From UBA5072 sp041737175 (GTDB lineage Bacteria > Bacteroidota > Bacteroidia > Bacteroidales > UBA10428), in contig JBGSSF010000036.1 of assembly GCA_041737175.1 (NCBI GenBank), positions 74,727-138,726 on the forward strand: DNA of 64,000 bases. Reading direction: 5' to 3'. Position 1 is the stretch's first letter; every line of letters starts with the position of its first letter. Of the stretch, positions 46,082 through 55,077 are shown piece by piece. The position numbers and the translations under genes were made by a program. The notes beneath the pieces are model-generated. The model did not search any database, had not been told where the DNA came from, and saw nothing but the letters and a program-made list of their open reading frames with translations.

Positions 46082-47223
46082 TAAGCTTCCGTTGGCAGTT
46101 CAATGGTGAAAACGGTTCCTTCTCTTGCCTCAGAGGTAAAGTATACTTTGCCTCTGAGGTAGTTTTCGCCGAAAAGCTTCATACTGTATGTTCCAAGTCC
46201 TCTCCCGGGACCTTTTGTGGAAAAGGAGCGCTGAAAGATCTGCAAGCGGATGTCATCCGGTACAACTCCTGTATTACGGACACTGAATACTGCCGTTTCA
46301 GGTTTTTCAGTAGAGATCAGTTCAATGGATCCGCCCTCAGGTGTAGCTTCCGCGGCATTTTTAACCATGTTCAAAAGTATTCTTTTCAACAGGGTGCCAT
46401 CTGTTTTAAGCTGGAATTCTTCACATTCCGAACAAACAACAATCTTCTTATTTTGCGCACTGGGATGGAAGGATATTTGTTTACGGACAGATTCAATGAT
46501 TTCAGTGGACGTAAAATCCCTGATATTCAATATGAGATCGGCATTTTCGGCAGCCCTGAGGATCCGTTGCGTCTGGATATCCTCAATAGTCAGTTCGCCG
46601 ATCGTATTCAGCAGATCAATGAATTCATCCAGCTCCGGTTGCTTATTCTCCGATTTAATGATCTTGATGATACCATCAAATCCGCCCAGCCGGTTCAATA
46701 GATCATGAAAGAACACTTTTTCCAGCATTTCATTTCTCTTTTCACTGCTGATATCCACCAGGTTCAGTAATGTATAATGTTCTCCGTTAAAGAGAAGCGG
46801 AACACAGGTAACCCGGAAGTCATAGGACATAAGCCTGCCATCAGTCCGGGTTGTAATTCTGCATTCACCGGAAATCCTTTTATTCTGTTTCTGCGATTCA
46901 TGAATGGTCTGGTTGATACCACAAAATCTGCAGTTATCTGTTGCGGTGCAAATACCTCCATTAGTGACATGGATACAATGAAAGAATTCTCCCGGACGAT
47001 GTCCGATGATCTCGTCAAGACTTTGCAGGCCGGCGGTATTAACCAGATGTTCATTCGAAACAATAACCTTTTTTTGCTTGTTTACGACAGCGGTGATATT
47101 TGATATCGAATTCAGAATGGTCCGGATGTGATCCAAGCTTTCAATATTTTTAAAATCTGCCATCAGATCGGGGCGCAGATGATCAGGTATCCGCAGGTTT
47201 TTCTCAGAGAGACTTTGGTTCAT
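46078..47223 (-). CDS. PAS-domain sensor histidine kinase with Cys-rich PAS segment
   Basis: A 381-residue, apparently soluble kinase. Residues about 30-160 form a PAS domain with a cluster of four Cys in CIHVTNGGICTATDNCRFCG, which could bind a metal, Fe-S cluster or haem. The dimerisation/phosphoacceptor region has FFHDLLNRLGG (His173), and the ATPase domain has NMVKNAAEATPEGG (N box) and FSTKGPGRGLGTYSMK (G boxes). No transmembrane helix is seen, so it probably senses a cytoplasmic redox or ligand signal. No response regulator is adjacent. Confidence 0.85.
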   Translation of the reverse strand: MNQSLSEKNLRIPDHLRPDLMADFKNIESLDHIRTILNSISNITAVVNKQKKVIVSNEHLVNTAGLQSLDEIIGHRPGEFFHCIHVTNGGICTATDNCRFCGINQTIHESQKQNKRISGECRITTRTDGRLMSYDFRVTCVPLLFNGEHYTLLNLVDISSEKRNEMLEKVFFHDLLNRLGGFDGIIKIIKSENKQPELDEFIDLLNTIGELTIEDIQTQRILRAAENADLILNIRDFTSTEIIESVRKQISFHPSAQNKKIVVCSECEEFQLKTDGTLLKRILLNMVKNAAEATPEGGSIELISTEKPETAVFSVRNTGVVPDDIRLQIFQRSFSTKGPGRGLGTYSMKLFGENYLRGKVYFTSEAREGTVFTIELPTEAY

Positions 47224-47325
47224 AAATTCCAGGGTATTTTGTTATTTCCAAAGTTGTAATTATGTACAGGATAATAATATGCTAATATACGAAATATAAT
47301 TTTATCACTCGTTTTAAAATTCTGC

Positions 47326-47333
47326 TATCTTTA
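47326..47333 (+). promoter_or_regulatory. Possible -7 box of the GH2 beta-galactosidase gene
   Basis: TATCTTTA, one mismatch to TAnnTTTG, 24 bases before the ATG; an upstream TTTA at 47301-47304 is a weak -33 candidate. Confidence 0.3.
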
Positions 47334-47356
47334 TTGACATCATAAATCGCTTAATC

Positions 47357-49771
47357 ATGAGAACTGCAATTTGCATTTTGATAGGGCACTGTTCCATAAT
47401 GGCGCTATTTGGACAGTTATCCTTTGGAGAACCGCAAAAAATCAATGATGAATGGAGATTTCAAAAAGGAGATATCCGGGGTGCGGAGCTGCCGGATTTT
47501 GATCACGCAAAATGGCACTCGGTTGATTTGCCGCATGATTGGAGCGTTGAAGGACCCCTCAGTCCGAATCTGGCAAGCTCGACTGGTTATCTTCCGGGAG
47601 GTTTGGCCTGGTACCGAAAAGTTGTCGATATTCCGCTGAACCGGAATTCACAAAAAGTCTTCATTTATTTTGAGGGTGTATATCGCAATGGTGAAGTATT
47701 TATCAATGGAAAATCCCTGGGCATGCGACCCAATGGTTATATTTCATTCTGGTATGAAATTACACCCTTTGTGAAATTCGGTGAAAACAATCTTATTGCA
47801 GTAAGAGTTGATCACAGCAAATCCGCAGATTCACGCTGGTATACCGGGTCGGGCATCTATCGTGATGTATATCTTGTTTATGCTAATCCCATACATATAG
47901 AACCCTGGGGAGTTTATTGCACCATCGGGGAATTAACAGCTAAACAGGCCATTATTGAAGTTCAGACTTCATTGATAAACTCAACCGGTCAGCAGGCCGC
48001 TGTAACTGTTGTTCAGCAACTGGTGGACAAGCAACAAACCATGGTTGCAAAGGCCACGGCAAAAGTCATCCTGCCGGCAGGAGGCCAGCAAATCCTGAAC
48101 CAGGCTGTCAAAGTCAGCCAACCCGCTTTATGGTCATTGGAGGATCCCTATTTATATGAACTGAAAAGCCAGGTTTACCTGGGTGGAAAATTGATGGATA
48201 AGGCACAGGTTAAGGTTGGCATCAGAGAGTTTGGTTTTGATGCAAACAAGGGTTTTTCAATCAATGGCAAACCCATGAAAGTAAAAGGTGTTTGCCTGCA
48301 CCACGATGCCGGTTGCCTGGGCTCTGCCGTACCCAGGGAAGTATTGGAACGCCGTTTGCTTACATTAAAGTCCCTGGGCTGCAACGCCATCCGCACCAGT
48401 CATAATCCCCAGGCTCCTGTTTTATATGACTTAGGTGATAAGCTTGGATTACTGGTTTTAAATGAAGCATTTGACGAATGGGAATTCCCGAAAAAGAAGT
48501 GGATTGAAGGATGGAATGTGGGAACTCCGGGATTTGAAGGACCTTCGGAGTTTTTTGAAAAATGGTCGGAAACCGATTTGCGCGATATGATTCTGCGCGA
48601 CAGAAACCATCCTTCCGTTTTCATGTGGAGTATTGGCAATGAGGTTGATTATCCGAATGATCCGTATTCACATCCGATTCTCAATCAGGAAGGGATCCAG
48701 CAACAGCATACGGCAGGATATTTGCCGAATCAGCCCAATGCAGAGAGACTCGGCGCCATTGCGGAACGTCTGGCAGCTGTGGTGAGAAAACAGGATGATT
48801 CCAGGCCTGTTACAGCAGGTCTTGCCGGACCGGTGATGTCGAATGAAACGGCCTATCCCGGGGCACTCGACGTTGTCGGTTATAATTATACCGAAAACAG
48901 ATATGCCATGGATCACGCGAAATACCCCGAAAGAATATTGTATGGAAGTGAAAACGGGCATTCCATGGAAGCCTGGAAAGCTGTCCGTGACAATGAATAT
49001 ATCTTCGGTCAGTTTCTCTGGACCGGAATTGACTACCTGGGAGAATCGCACCAATGGCCGTCACGCGGCTTTACCTCCGGTTTGCTTGACCTATCCGGAT
49101 TTAAAAAGCCCCGCGCCTGGTTCCGCGAAAGCTTATGGTCCGATAGGCCTGTGATTTATATGGGAACCTTCCGGAAACATGCTGGTGTCAGGAATTCGGT
49201 CTACGATGCTCCTCCTCTGTGGAATTATCAGGCTGGCGATTCATTGCAGGTTGTATGTTTTACCAATTGCCGGCAGGCGCAGCTTTTATTGAACGGACAA
49301 AAAGTGGGCACCATAATGGATTATAATGATGAGACCGGCGTTATCGTCTGGAATCTTCCCTTCCAATCCGGAAAACTGGAGGTTATTGGTTACAACTCCG
49401 GTCAGGAAGCTGCCCGGCATTCCATCGAAACCAGTAAACGACCCTATGCCATCAGGGCGGTTGCTGTTAATCCTGTGATCATGGCGAATAAAGGAGTTGT
49501 ACAAATTGAAATTCAAATTACCGATGAGGATGGGAAACCGGTATTTCTTACGGATGATGAAATTGTATGTTATACAGATGGCCCTGTTGAACTCTTAGGG
49601 CTTGAAGCAAGCAACCCGACTGACATGGGTGACTATACCGATAACCGGCAAAGAGTTTACCAGGGGAAAATGATTGCTTATTTACAGGCAACCGGGGAGA
49701 AAGGCCCTGCCAAAGTGATTCTGGAATCACCCTGGCTTGAGAAGGCAGTAATTGAACTTAATATTGAATAG
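47357..49771 (+). CDS. GH2 beta-galactosidase-like enzyme
   Basis: An 804-residue family 2 hydrolase with an N-terminal signal-like segment (about 1-24). It has the sugar-binding domain (LPHDWSVEGPL, YLPGGLAWYRK), an Ig-like domain, and the barrel with acid/base Glu429 in SIGNEVDYPND and nucleophile Glu532 in YGSENGHS. The C-terminal DUF4982-like and Ig-like domains (about 600-800) are common in Bacteroidota beta-galactosidases. It would release terminal galactose from the same glycans as the fucosidases. It converges with the DeoR regulator gene, 6 bases apart. Confidence 0.85.
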   Translation: MRTAICILIGHCSIMALFGQLSFGEPQKINDEWRFQKGDIRGAELPDFDHAKWHSVDLPHDWSVEGPLSPNLASSTGYLPGGLAWYRKVVDIPLNRNSQKVFIYFEGVYRNGEVFINGKSLGMRPNGYISFWYEITPFVKFGENNLIAVRVDHSKSADSRWYTGSGIYRDVYLVYANPIHIEPWGVYCTIGELTAKQAIIEVQTSLINSTGQQAAVTVVQQLVDKQQTMVAKATAKVILPAGGQQILNQAVKVSQPALWSLEDPYLYELKSQVYLGGKLMDKAQVKVGIREFGFDANKGFSINGKPMKVKGVCLHHDAGCLGSAVPREVLERRLLTLKSLGCNAIRTSHNPQAPVLYDLGDKLGLLVLNEAFDEWEFPKKKWIEGWNVGTPGFEGPSEFFEKWSETDLRDMILRDRNHPSVFMWSIGNEVDYPNDPYSHPILNQEGIQQQHTAGYLPNQPNAERLGAIAERLAAVVRKQDDSRPVTAGLAGPVMSNETAYPGALDVVGYNYTENRYAMDHAKYPERILYGSENGHSMEAWKAVRDNEYIFGQFLWTGIDYLGESHQWPSRGFTSGLLDLSGFKKPRAWFRESLWSDRPVIYMGTFRKHAGVRNSVYDAPPLWNYQAGDSLQVVCFTNCRQAQLLLNGQKVGTIMDYNDETGVIVWNLPFQSGKLEVIGYNSGQEAARHSIETSKRPYAIRAVAVNPVIMANKGVVQIEIQITDEDGKPVFLTDDEIVCYTDGPVELLGLEASNPTDMGDYTDNRQRVYQGKMIAYLQATGEKGPAKVILESPWLEKAVIELNIE

Positions 49772-49777
49772 TCAGGT

Positions 49778-50521
49778 TCACGCCAGTATCAGATCAATCC
49801 CGGCCTGTCTGAATTCCTTGATGAATTGTTTATCCAGGTCGCTGTCGGTTGCCACATGATGGATGTCGCAGGCATTACAGATGTTCGTAAGTTCGCTTTT
49901 ACCGAATTTGCTTGAATCGGTAACAACGAAAACTTCCTTTGATTTTTTAATGATATAACTGGAAATATCAGCTCTGAAAAGATCCCGCAAAGTAAATCCG
50001 GTTTTGGAGGTGTATCCGTCGATACCTATAAATGCCTTATCGTAGTTGATCTGATCAATGCAGTACCTCGTAATTTTACCTACCAGGCTTTCGCTTTCAT
50101 GCTGATACATGCCTCCCAGTAAAATGATCCGGGCCTGTTCCTTTTTCCGGAACTGCCGGGTAATATATACATTGGTTGTAATGATAGTCACGTTTTTTTT
50201 CAGGAGTTCCCTGGCCAGCAAGGCATTTGTTGAACCCGATTCGATCAGGATGGTTTCCCCGTCATGGATATAGGTGGCAACCTTTCTGGCTATCCTGAGT
50301 TTTTTCTCGTAATTGATCCCCAGGCGGATGGCGATGTCATCTGCGTCTTTCATAACGGCTCCGCCATGGATCCGTTTTAAAAGTCCTTCGCCCTCCAGAA
50401 AGTTCAGGTCCTGCCTGATGGTTACTGAAGAAACTCCAAGTAGAACAGCAAGTTCCCTGACAGATGTCTGACTGTCCCTGTCGAGTAGCTGCAAAATCTT
50501 GCTTTGCCGTTCATTCAGCAT
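49778..50521 (-). CDS. DeoR-family transcriptional regulator of the GRE operon
   Basis: A 247-residue regulator: N-terminal DeoR winged helix (about 6-58; ELAVLLGVSSVTIRQDLNFL with EGLLKRIHGGAV behind it) and the C-terminal DeoRC sugar-phosphate sensor (about 75-235; ESGSTNALLARELL, GIDGYTSKTGFTLRD). Such regulators respond to phosphorylated sugars. It is the last gene of the operon and overlaps the ROK kinase stop by 7 bases, so it probably controls the GRE operon in response to the kinase product. Two palindromes upstream of the operon are candidate operators. Confidence 0.88.
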   Translation of the reverse strand: MLNERQSKILQLLDRDSQTSVRELAVLLGVSSVTIRQDLNFLEGEGLLKRIHGGAVMKDADDIAIRLGINYEKKLRIARKVATYIHDGETILIESGSTNALLARELLKKNVTIITTNVYITRQFRKKEQARIILLGGMYQHESESLVGKITRYCIDQINYDKAFIGIDGYTSKTGFTLRDLFRADISSYIIKKSKEVFVVTDSSKFGKSELTNICNACDIHHVATDSDLDKQFIKEFRQAGIDLILA

Positions 50522-51480
50522 AGTTCAAGAGCTAAGGATGCAGCGCCTATAACACCTACATCAGGTCCGATCCGGGAAACCGCAATCTCAAAAGGATCGA
50601 AGATCATATCCCTTGCGTATTCGTAGAACGTTTTTTTGATTTGCGCAAGATAGAAATCGCCCCAGCTGAGAAGTCCACCCCCAAGAACGATCAAAGGAGG
50701 ATTCAGCGCCTGAAAGATATTATAGATTCCGATCCCGACATAATACGCGCTGTCGAGTATGATCTCTTTTGAAACCGGGTCATCCAGGTCAAGTCCCTGT
50801 TTCAGCAGCTTGCCGTCCACTTTGTTATAATCAAAGTCAGGTGGCAGATCCAGTCGGGAGACTTTACCCTCATTGATTTTCAGTTTGAACAGATGAGGCA
50901 GTGCCATTCCGCAAGCCACGGCCATTAAACAGCCCCGGTTGCCGCAGGTGCAGGTGAGTTCACTGTCGGGACTCACTATGGTGTGCCCGAATTCTCCGGC
51001 GGTACCTGTCAATCCCCTGTACAGTCTGTTGTTGATGATGATCCCGGCTCCTATTCCTGTGCTGATGGTGAGAAACACCATACCATCATATCCTTTTCCC
51101 GCGCCAAATTTGAATTCCCCGAATGCCTGGGCATTTGCATCATTGTCGAGGATCACCGGAACACTAAAACGTTCCTGCACGGTGTCACGAAGGGGATAAT
51201 TCTTAAAGCCTTTCAGGTTGGAAGTGGTGATGATCACGCCGTCTTTGAACCTGATATGCCCGGCACAGCCGATGCCAATTCCCAGCAGGTCCGATTCCTG
51301 CAAATTGTTATTGCGCAGCAGCCTTCTGACATTGCCTTCAATCTGGCTGACAAGCTCTTTCTCCGGTTTGTCAACATGGTCGCAGTCAATGCATTTATCC
51401 ATGATGCTTCCGTCCAGGCGGACCAGGGTGGTGGACAATTTGGTACCTCCGATGTCAACACCGCATAAGATCTTTTTCAT
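50515..51480 (-). CDS. ROK-family sugar kinase
   Basis: A 321-residue ROK kinase: DIGGTK at 9-14 for ATP, catalytic Asp114 in LDNDANAQA, EFGH at 163-166 and the zinc-binding Cys set in CTCGNRGC (Cys177, 179, 184). ROK kinases phosphorylate hexoses at the 6-hydroxyl. It starts 9 bases after the glycyl radical enzyme stop and overlaps the DeoR gene. I infer that it makes the phosphorylated substrate of the radical enzyme, for example an anhydro-hexitol-6-phosphate; the alternative of a generic glucokinase or N-acetylmannosamine kinase cannot be excluded. Confidence 0.88.
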   Translation of the reverse strand: MKKILCGVDIGGTKLSTTLVRLDGSIMDKCIDCDHVDKPEKELVSQIEGNVRRLLRNNNLQESDLLGIGIGCAGHIRFKDGVIITTSNLKGFKNYPLRDTVQERFSVPVILDNDANAQAFGEFKFGAGKGYDGMVFLTISTGIGAGIIINNRLYRGLTGTAGEFGHTIVSPDSELTCTCGNRGCLMAVACGMALPHLFKLKINEGKVSRLDLPPDFDYNKVDGKLLKQGLDLDDPVSKEIILDSAYYVGIGIYNIFQALNPPLIVLGGGLLSWGDFYLAQIKKTFYEYARDMIFDPFEIAVSRIGPDVGVIGAASLALELC

Positions 51481-51489
51481 GGGCAGCGT

Positions 51490-53904
51490 TTAGAGTGACT
51501 GTTCAGTGCGGGCGATAATATCATCCTGCGTTTCAGGTGACAAGGTAGTAAAAAAGGCGCAATAACCGGCTACCCTTACGATAAGGTCACGGTATTTTTC
51601 CGGCTCTTTTTTGGCAGCCAGCAAGGTTTCTCTTGAAACAATGTTGTATTGAACATGCCACCCTTTCAGGTCAGCGAAAAAAGTCCGCAACAGGGAAATG
51701 AGTTTCTTCTTGTCAGGATCGCTTTGGATGGTTGAGGGAGAAAGTTTCTGATTCAGCAAAACACCACCCATGATCTTATAGGTGGGAAGTTTTGAAACTG
51801 ATTTAAATACCGCCGTGGGCCCCAGCAGATCTGTTCCGGAGGCAGGAGAACTTCCTTCAGCTACCGGTGTATAAGCCTTTCTGCCATCGGGGGTTGCAGG
51901 CACAACTGCCCCATTGGGAACATTGGCCGAAATGCTTGAGGTGCCTGCGTAATACCTGCATCCGATGGGTCCCCTGTTGTATCGCGTGGTATGGTATTGT
52001 TCGAGTTCCAGGATGAATTCCATGTAAGCGTCTCTTAACAAAAGGTCAACGTAGTCATCGTCATTACCGTACTTGGGGGCGAAATTGAGGAGCAGTTGCC
52101 GGGTCCTTTCCCCTTCTGTTCCCTCAAAATTGCTCTCAATGGCATGGATGAGCTGCTCCCTGGTGATCCGTTCTTCCTCAAAAACCAGCTTTTTTATGGC
52201 TGCCAATGAATTCCCGAGGTTGGCAATACCCACCTGGAGGCCTGATACAAAATCGTACTTCGAACCTCCCTCCTTAATGGTCTTTCCCTTGCTGATGCAA
52301 TTGTCCACAAAAGCAGAGCACAGAATATCCGGTACATTTTCCTCGATGGCGGTATCCACAGCGGTGTCTATTTCAACGGTCTTCCGGGTGTAATATTTGA
52401 TCTGATGCTGCCAGGCTTTAAACAGGTCTTCGAACGATTTAAAATCAATGAAATTACCAGTTCCTTTATAGAATGTCTTGCCGGAAGATTTGTCCAGTCC
52501 GTCATACAGTGTTACCAGGAAAACACGCATCATGTTGAGGAAGCTCATTCCTGTGCAGCGATAGCCCCATTTTCCCGGAACTGCAATCTCTATACATCCG
52601 ATGGCTGAAAAATTGTATGCGTCATTCTTTTCAACACCCAGTTTTATCAGTTCAGGTATTACAATCTCATCATTGTTAAAGGCAGGCATGCCAAATCCCA
52701 TTTCAATGACCCTGATGCAGGCCATCATAAAAGTGTCACTGATGTTTTTATGAAACCTGACCGAAAGATTGGGCTGGGTGAGTCTCATTTTTCCAACCGA
52801 ATCCAGAATAAGGAAGCTCAGCTCATTCACGGCATCTGATCCGTCCGGTTTTTGTCCGCCTATGGTGACATTCTGGTACAACGGTCCGCCGGCGGAGAAC
52901 TGGGTGTGTGACCAGGGGCGGATTTTGTTGATGGTAAGAAGTTTGATCCAGGTGTTTTCGAGCAGCTCCGAAGCAAACTCCTCTGTGATCAGTCCCTTCC
53001 TGAGATCATGAATGTAAAAGGGGTAAAGGTACTGGTCCATTCTCCCCAGGGAAACGGAATGACCGTTGCTCTCAATCTGCAATACCAGCTGAACAAAGTA
53101 AACAAGCTGCAGGGCCTGGTAAAAATTTTCGGGTGCATGATCGGCTATTACTTCGCAGTTTCTGCTGATGGCAAGCAGTTCGTTTTGCCTTTCCCAATTG
53201 GCTTCCTTCGTGCTCATTAAAAGTGCCAGTTGCTGATAGCGCCTGATGAATTCCTGGAAAGCCCGGATACTGATTGTGAGAGCCGAATAGAAATTGTCCT
53301 TCCGGATCCCCTCCTGCTCGTATCTTTTTATCCTTTGGTGGTATTGTTTTATTTCCTTCAGGTAACCGTTGAGTCCTACGGATAAGATCTTGAAAAAATC
53401 CACGGCAATATGGGCGTCTCCGGATGTGAGATTCCCGGTGGCCTTAATTATGGCAGAATCCTGCAGATCTCGCAATTCCTGGGACATCAATGCCCTGCCC
53501 TTATCGTATAATACCTTGCCCTTCCACCAGGCTGCTATTTCCACTAGCTCTTTTTTGTGATCTTCGGTAATAAAAAAAGCATCTCCGGGTCGTTTATCCA
53601 GCTCGTTCATCTCCCTGGGAAGCCAGTCCACGGCATATTCCGGAAAGATGGGCGCAGCCCTGTGCTGTGAGGATTGATTACCAACAATAAGTTCACCTTC
53701 ATCCATAAAGATGGTCATACCCTTCAGGGTTTTCTCAAGGGCAAAAGCCCGTTTGATAATGATCGGCTGATCTTCATGCTCCCGGTAAGCCTCGGTATAA
53801 AACCTGGCCCTTTCCGTACAAATGGATGGCCTGGTACTTATTACTTTTTCCCTTAAAAGTGATATTCTTTCAGTTACCGGCTTTGCGTTCTTGGTTTGCA
53901 GCAT
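51490..53904 (-). CDS. YbiW/PflF-type glycyl radical enzyme
   Basis: An 804-residue glycyl radical enzyme. The start at 53904 is fixed by a GGAGG Shine-Dalgarno at the right distance and by alignment of the N terminus with E. coli YbiW; the frame runs up to 53955. The thiyl Cys437 lies in SAIGCIEIAVPGKWGYRCTG and the radical Gly780 in RVAGYCAFF. Similarity to YbiW is high across the whole protein, and it lacks the pyruvate formate-lyase Cys-Cys pair. YbiW has been reported to open the ring of 1,5-anhydroglucitol-6-phosphate. Its activase gene is directly upstream (1-base gap), the ROK kinase directly downstream. Confidence 0.9.
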   Translation of the reverse strand: MLQTKNAKPVTERISLLREKVISTRPSICTERARFYTEAYREHEDQPIIIKRAFALEKTLKGMTIFMDEGELIVGNQSSQHRAAPIFPEYAVDWLPREMNELDKRPGDAFFITEDHKKELVEIAAWWKGKVLYDKGRALMSQELRDLQDSAIIKATGNLTSGDAHIAVDFFKILSVGLNGYLKEIKQYHQRIKRYEQEGIRKDNFYSALTISIRAFQEFIRRYQQLALLMSTKEANWERQNELLAISRNCEVIADHAPENFYQALQLVYFVQLVLQIESNGHSVSLGRMDQYLYPFYIHDLRKGLITEEFASELLENTWIKLLTINKIRPWSHTQFSAGGPLYQNVTIGGQKPDGSDAVNELSFLILDSVGKMRLTQPNLSVRFHKNISDTFMMACIRVIEMGFGMPAFNNDEIVIPELIKLGVEKNDAYNFSAIGCIEIAVPGKWGYRCTGMSFLNMMRVFLVTLYDGLDKSSGKTFYKGTGNFIDFKSFEDLFKAWQHQIKYYTRKTVEIDTAVDTAIEENVPDILCSAFVDNCISKGKTIKEGGSKYDFVSGLQVGIANLGNSLAAIKKLVFEEERITREQLIHAIESNFEGTEGERTRQLLLNFAPKYGNDDDYVDLLLRDAYMEFILELEQYHTTRYNRGPIGCRYYAGTSSISANVPNGAVVPATPDGRKAYTPVAEGSSPASGTDLLGPTAVFKSVSKLPTYKIMGGVLLNQKLSPSTIQSDPDKKKLISLLRTFFADLKGWHVQYNIVSRETLLAAKKEPEKYRDLIVRVAGYCAFFTTLSPETQDDIIARTEQSL

Positions 53905-53905
53905 T

Positions 53906-54796
53906 TCATCCTCCGATTCTTGTGTTAAATCCCTTTGTTTGTGCATATTGTGCATACCTTGTTAATTCATTGTGATCCACAGGTTTTCTCGGGCCAAAGC
54001 CGTAATCCATCCCCAGCATGGCATATTTTTCAATACCCAGTGCGTGGTAAGGGATAAAATGAATCTCCCTGATGTGGTTGAGTGAGGTCGCGAAGTCGAT
54101 GATCCTTTTCATTTCATGTTCCGAGTGATTGAACTCAGGTATCACGGGAATCCTTATGATAATATTTTCTTTGCTGTCAGCAAGCTTTTTCAGGTTGTCG
54201 AGTACGAGTTGAATATTCCCCTGCGTGTAGAGCCGGAATTTCTCCCGGTTGGTATGTTTCAGATCCACCAGGTATGTATTGATCAAACCCAGGCATCTTT
54301 CCACCTTCCTCCAGTTTACATACAGGGTAGTTTCCACCGAAACATCAATATTTCTTTTCTTCAGTTCCTTTAAAAGGATAACCAGGTCTGCACCCTGGGA
54401 CAGTGGTTCACCTCCCGACAGTGTAACACCGCCGTTACTCCTGTGATAGAAGGGAATATCCTTTTCAATTTCCAGTAAAAGTTCATCCACACTTTTGTGT
54501 TCTCCGACAATCGTAAGAGCACGCGACAGGCAAATACCCCTGAATTTTTCGGGATGAACGATCGCTGAACGGTTAATCTGAACGCCATGCTGGTTCAATT
54601 TTACAGCACCCGGATCTGCTTTAATACAGTCTCCGAATCTCTTGCAGATTTTATGATCATACATGATACCGGGTTCAGTGGATTGGCTCTCGGGATTACT
54701 GCACCACTGACATCTGAGCGGACAACCCTTGTAGAAAATGATGGTTCTTATCCCGTCACCGTCATGTGTTGAAAACCGCTGAATGTTGAATATCAT
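53906..54796 (-). CDS. Radical-SAM activating enzyme for the glycyl radical enzyme
   Basis: A 296-residue radical SAM protein. The [4Fe-4S] motif is C25-x3-C29-x2-C32 in GCPLRCQWC, followed by the SAM-binding GGVTLSGGEP loop. It installs the glycyl radical on the neighbouring enzyme. The usual ferredoxin-like insert is degenerate: Cys51, Cys57 and Cys89 remain where related activases have two full Cys sets, so one or both auxiliary clusters may be absent. It is the first gene of the operon and ends one base before the enzyme's start codon. Confidence 0.92.
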   Translation of the reverse strand: MIFNIQRFSTHDGDGIRTIIFYKGCPLRCQWCSNPESQSTEPGIMYDHKICKRFGDCIKADPGAVKLNQHGVQINRSAIVHPEKFRGICLSRALTIVGEHKSVDELLLEIEKDIPFYHRSNGGVTLSGGEPLSQGADLVILLKELKKRNIDVSVETTLYVNWRKVERCLGLINTYLVDLKHTNREKFRLYTQGNIQLVLDNLKKLADSKENIIIRIPVIPEFNHSEHEMKRIIDFATSLNHIREIHFIPYHALGIEKYAMLGMDYGFGPRKPVDHNELTRYAQYAQTKGFNTRIGG

Positions 54797-54839
54797 TGAG
54801 TCAGGATTTGCTGTAAACCATCAGGATCCACTTCCGGTA

Positions 54840-54871
54840 CAAAGATACGTAATCTTCGAAAAAAAGTCAAA
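54840..54871 (-). promoter_or_regulatory. Promoter of the activase-GRE-ROK-DeoR operon
   Basis: On the minus strand, -33 TTTG (54868-54871) and -7 TATCTTTG (54840-54847) are both exact matches with a 20-bp spacer; the -7 box is 44 bases from the activase ATG. Confidence 0.65.
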
Positions 54872-54875
54872 TAAA

Positions 54876-54909
54876 TTTCACATGAAAATAATAAAACTTT
54901 CATATGAAA
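54876..54909. promoter_or_regulatory. Paired TTTCAnATGAAA palindromes, candidate DeoR operators
   Basis: TTTCACATGAAA (54876-54887) and the perfect palindrome TTTCATATGAAA (54898-54909) lie just upstream of the -33 box, 22 bp centre to centre, i.e. on about the same face of the helix. They are shared with the divergent glycogen phosphorylase gene. Confidence 0.6.
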
Positions 54910-55077
54910 GCACTTTTCAGATAAGTTGAAGGCGGACGGCAACTTGAATAACACTTTTAGACAAATTACAAAAAGAAGGTTAATTTTGATAAGAGTTCAC
55001 TTATTTCTGAGGTTGCTCTGCGGAATATGGATGTCGTAACTTCAATATTACCGATATAAAAGGTTAAGGTAGAAATC

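Noticed and set aside
51490..53904. Pyruvate formate-lyase or propanediol dehydratase
   Set aside because: The single active-site Cys in SAIGCIE and the overall match to YbiW, plus the linked ROK kinase, do not fit pyruvate formate-lyase (adjacent Cys-Cys) or a diol dehydratase operon with shell or aldehyde dehydrogenase genes.
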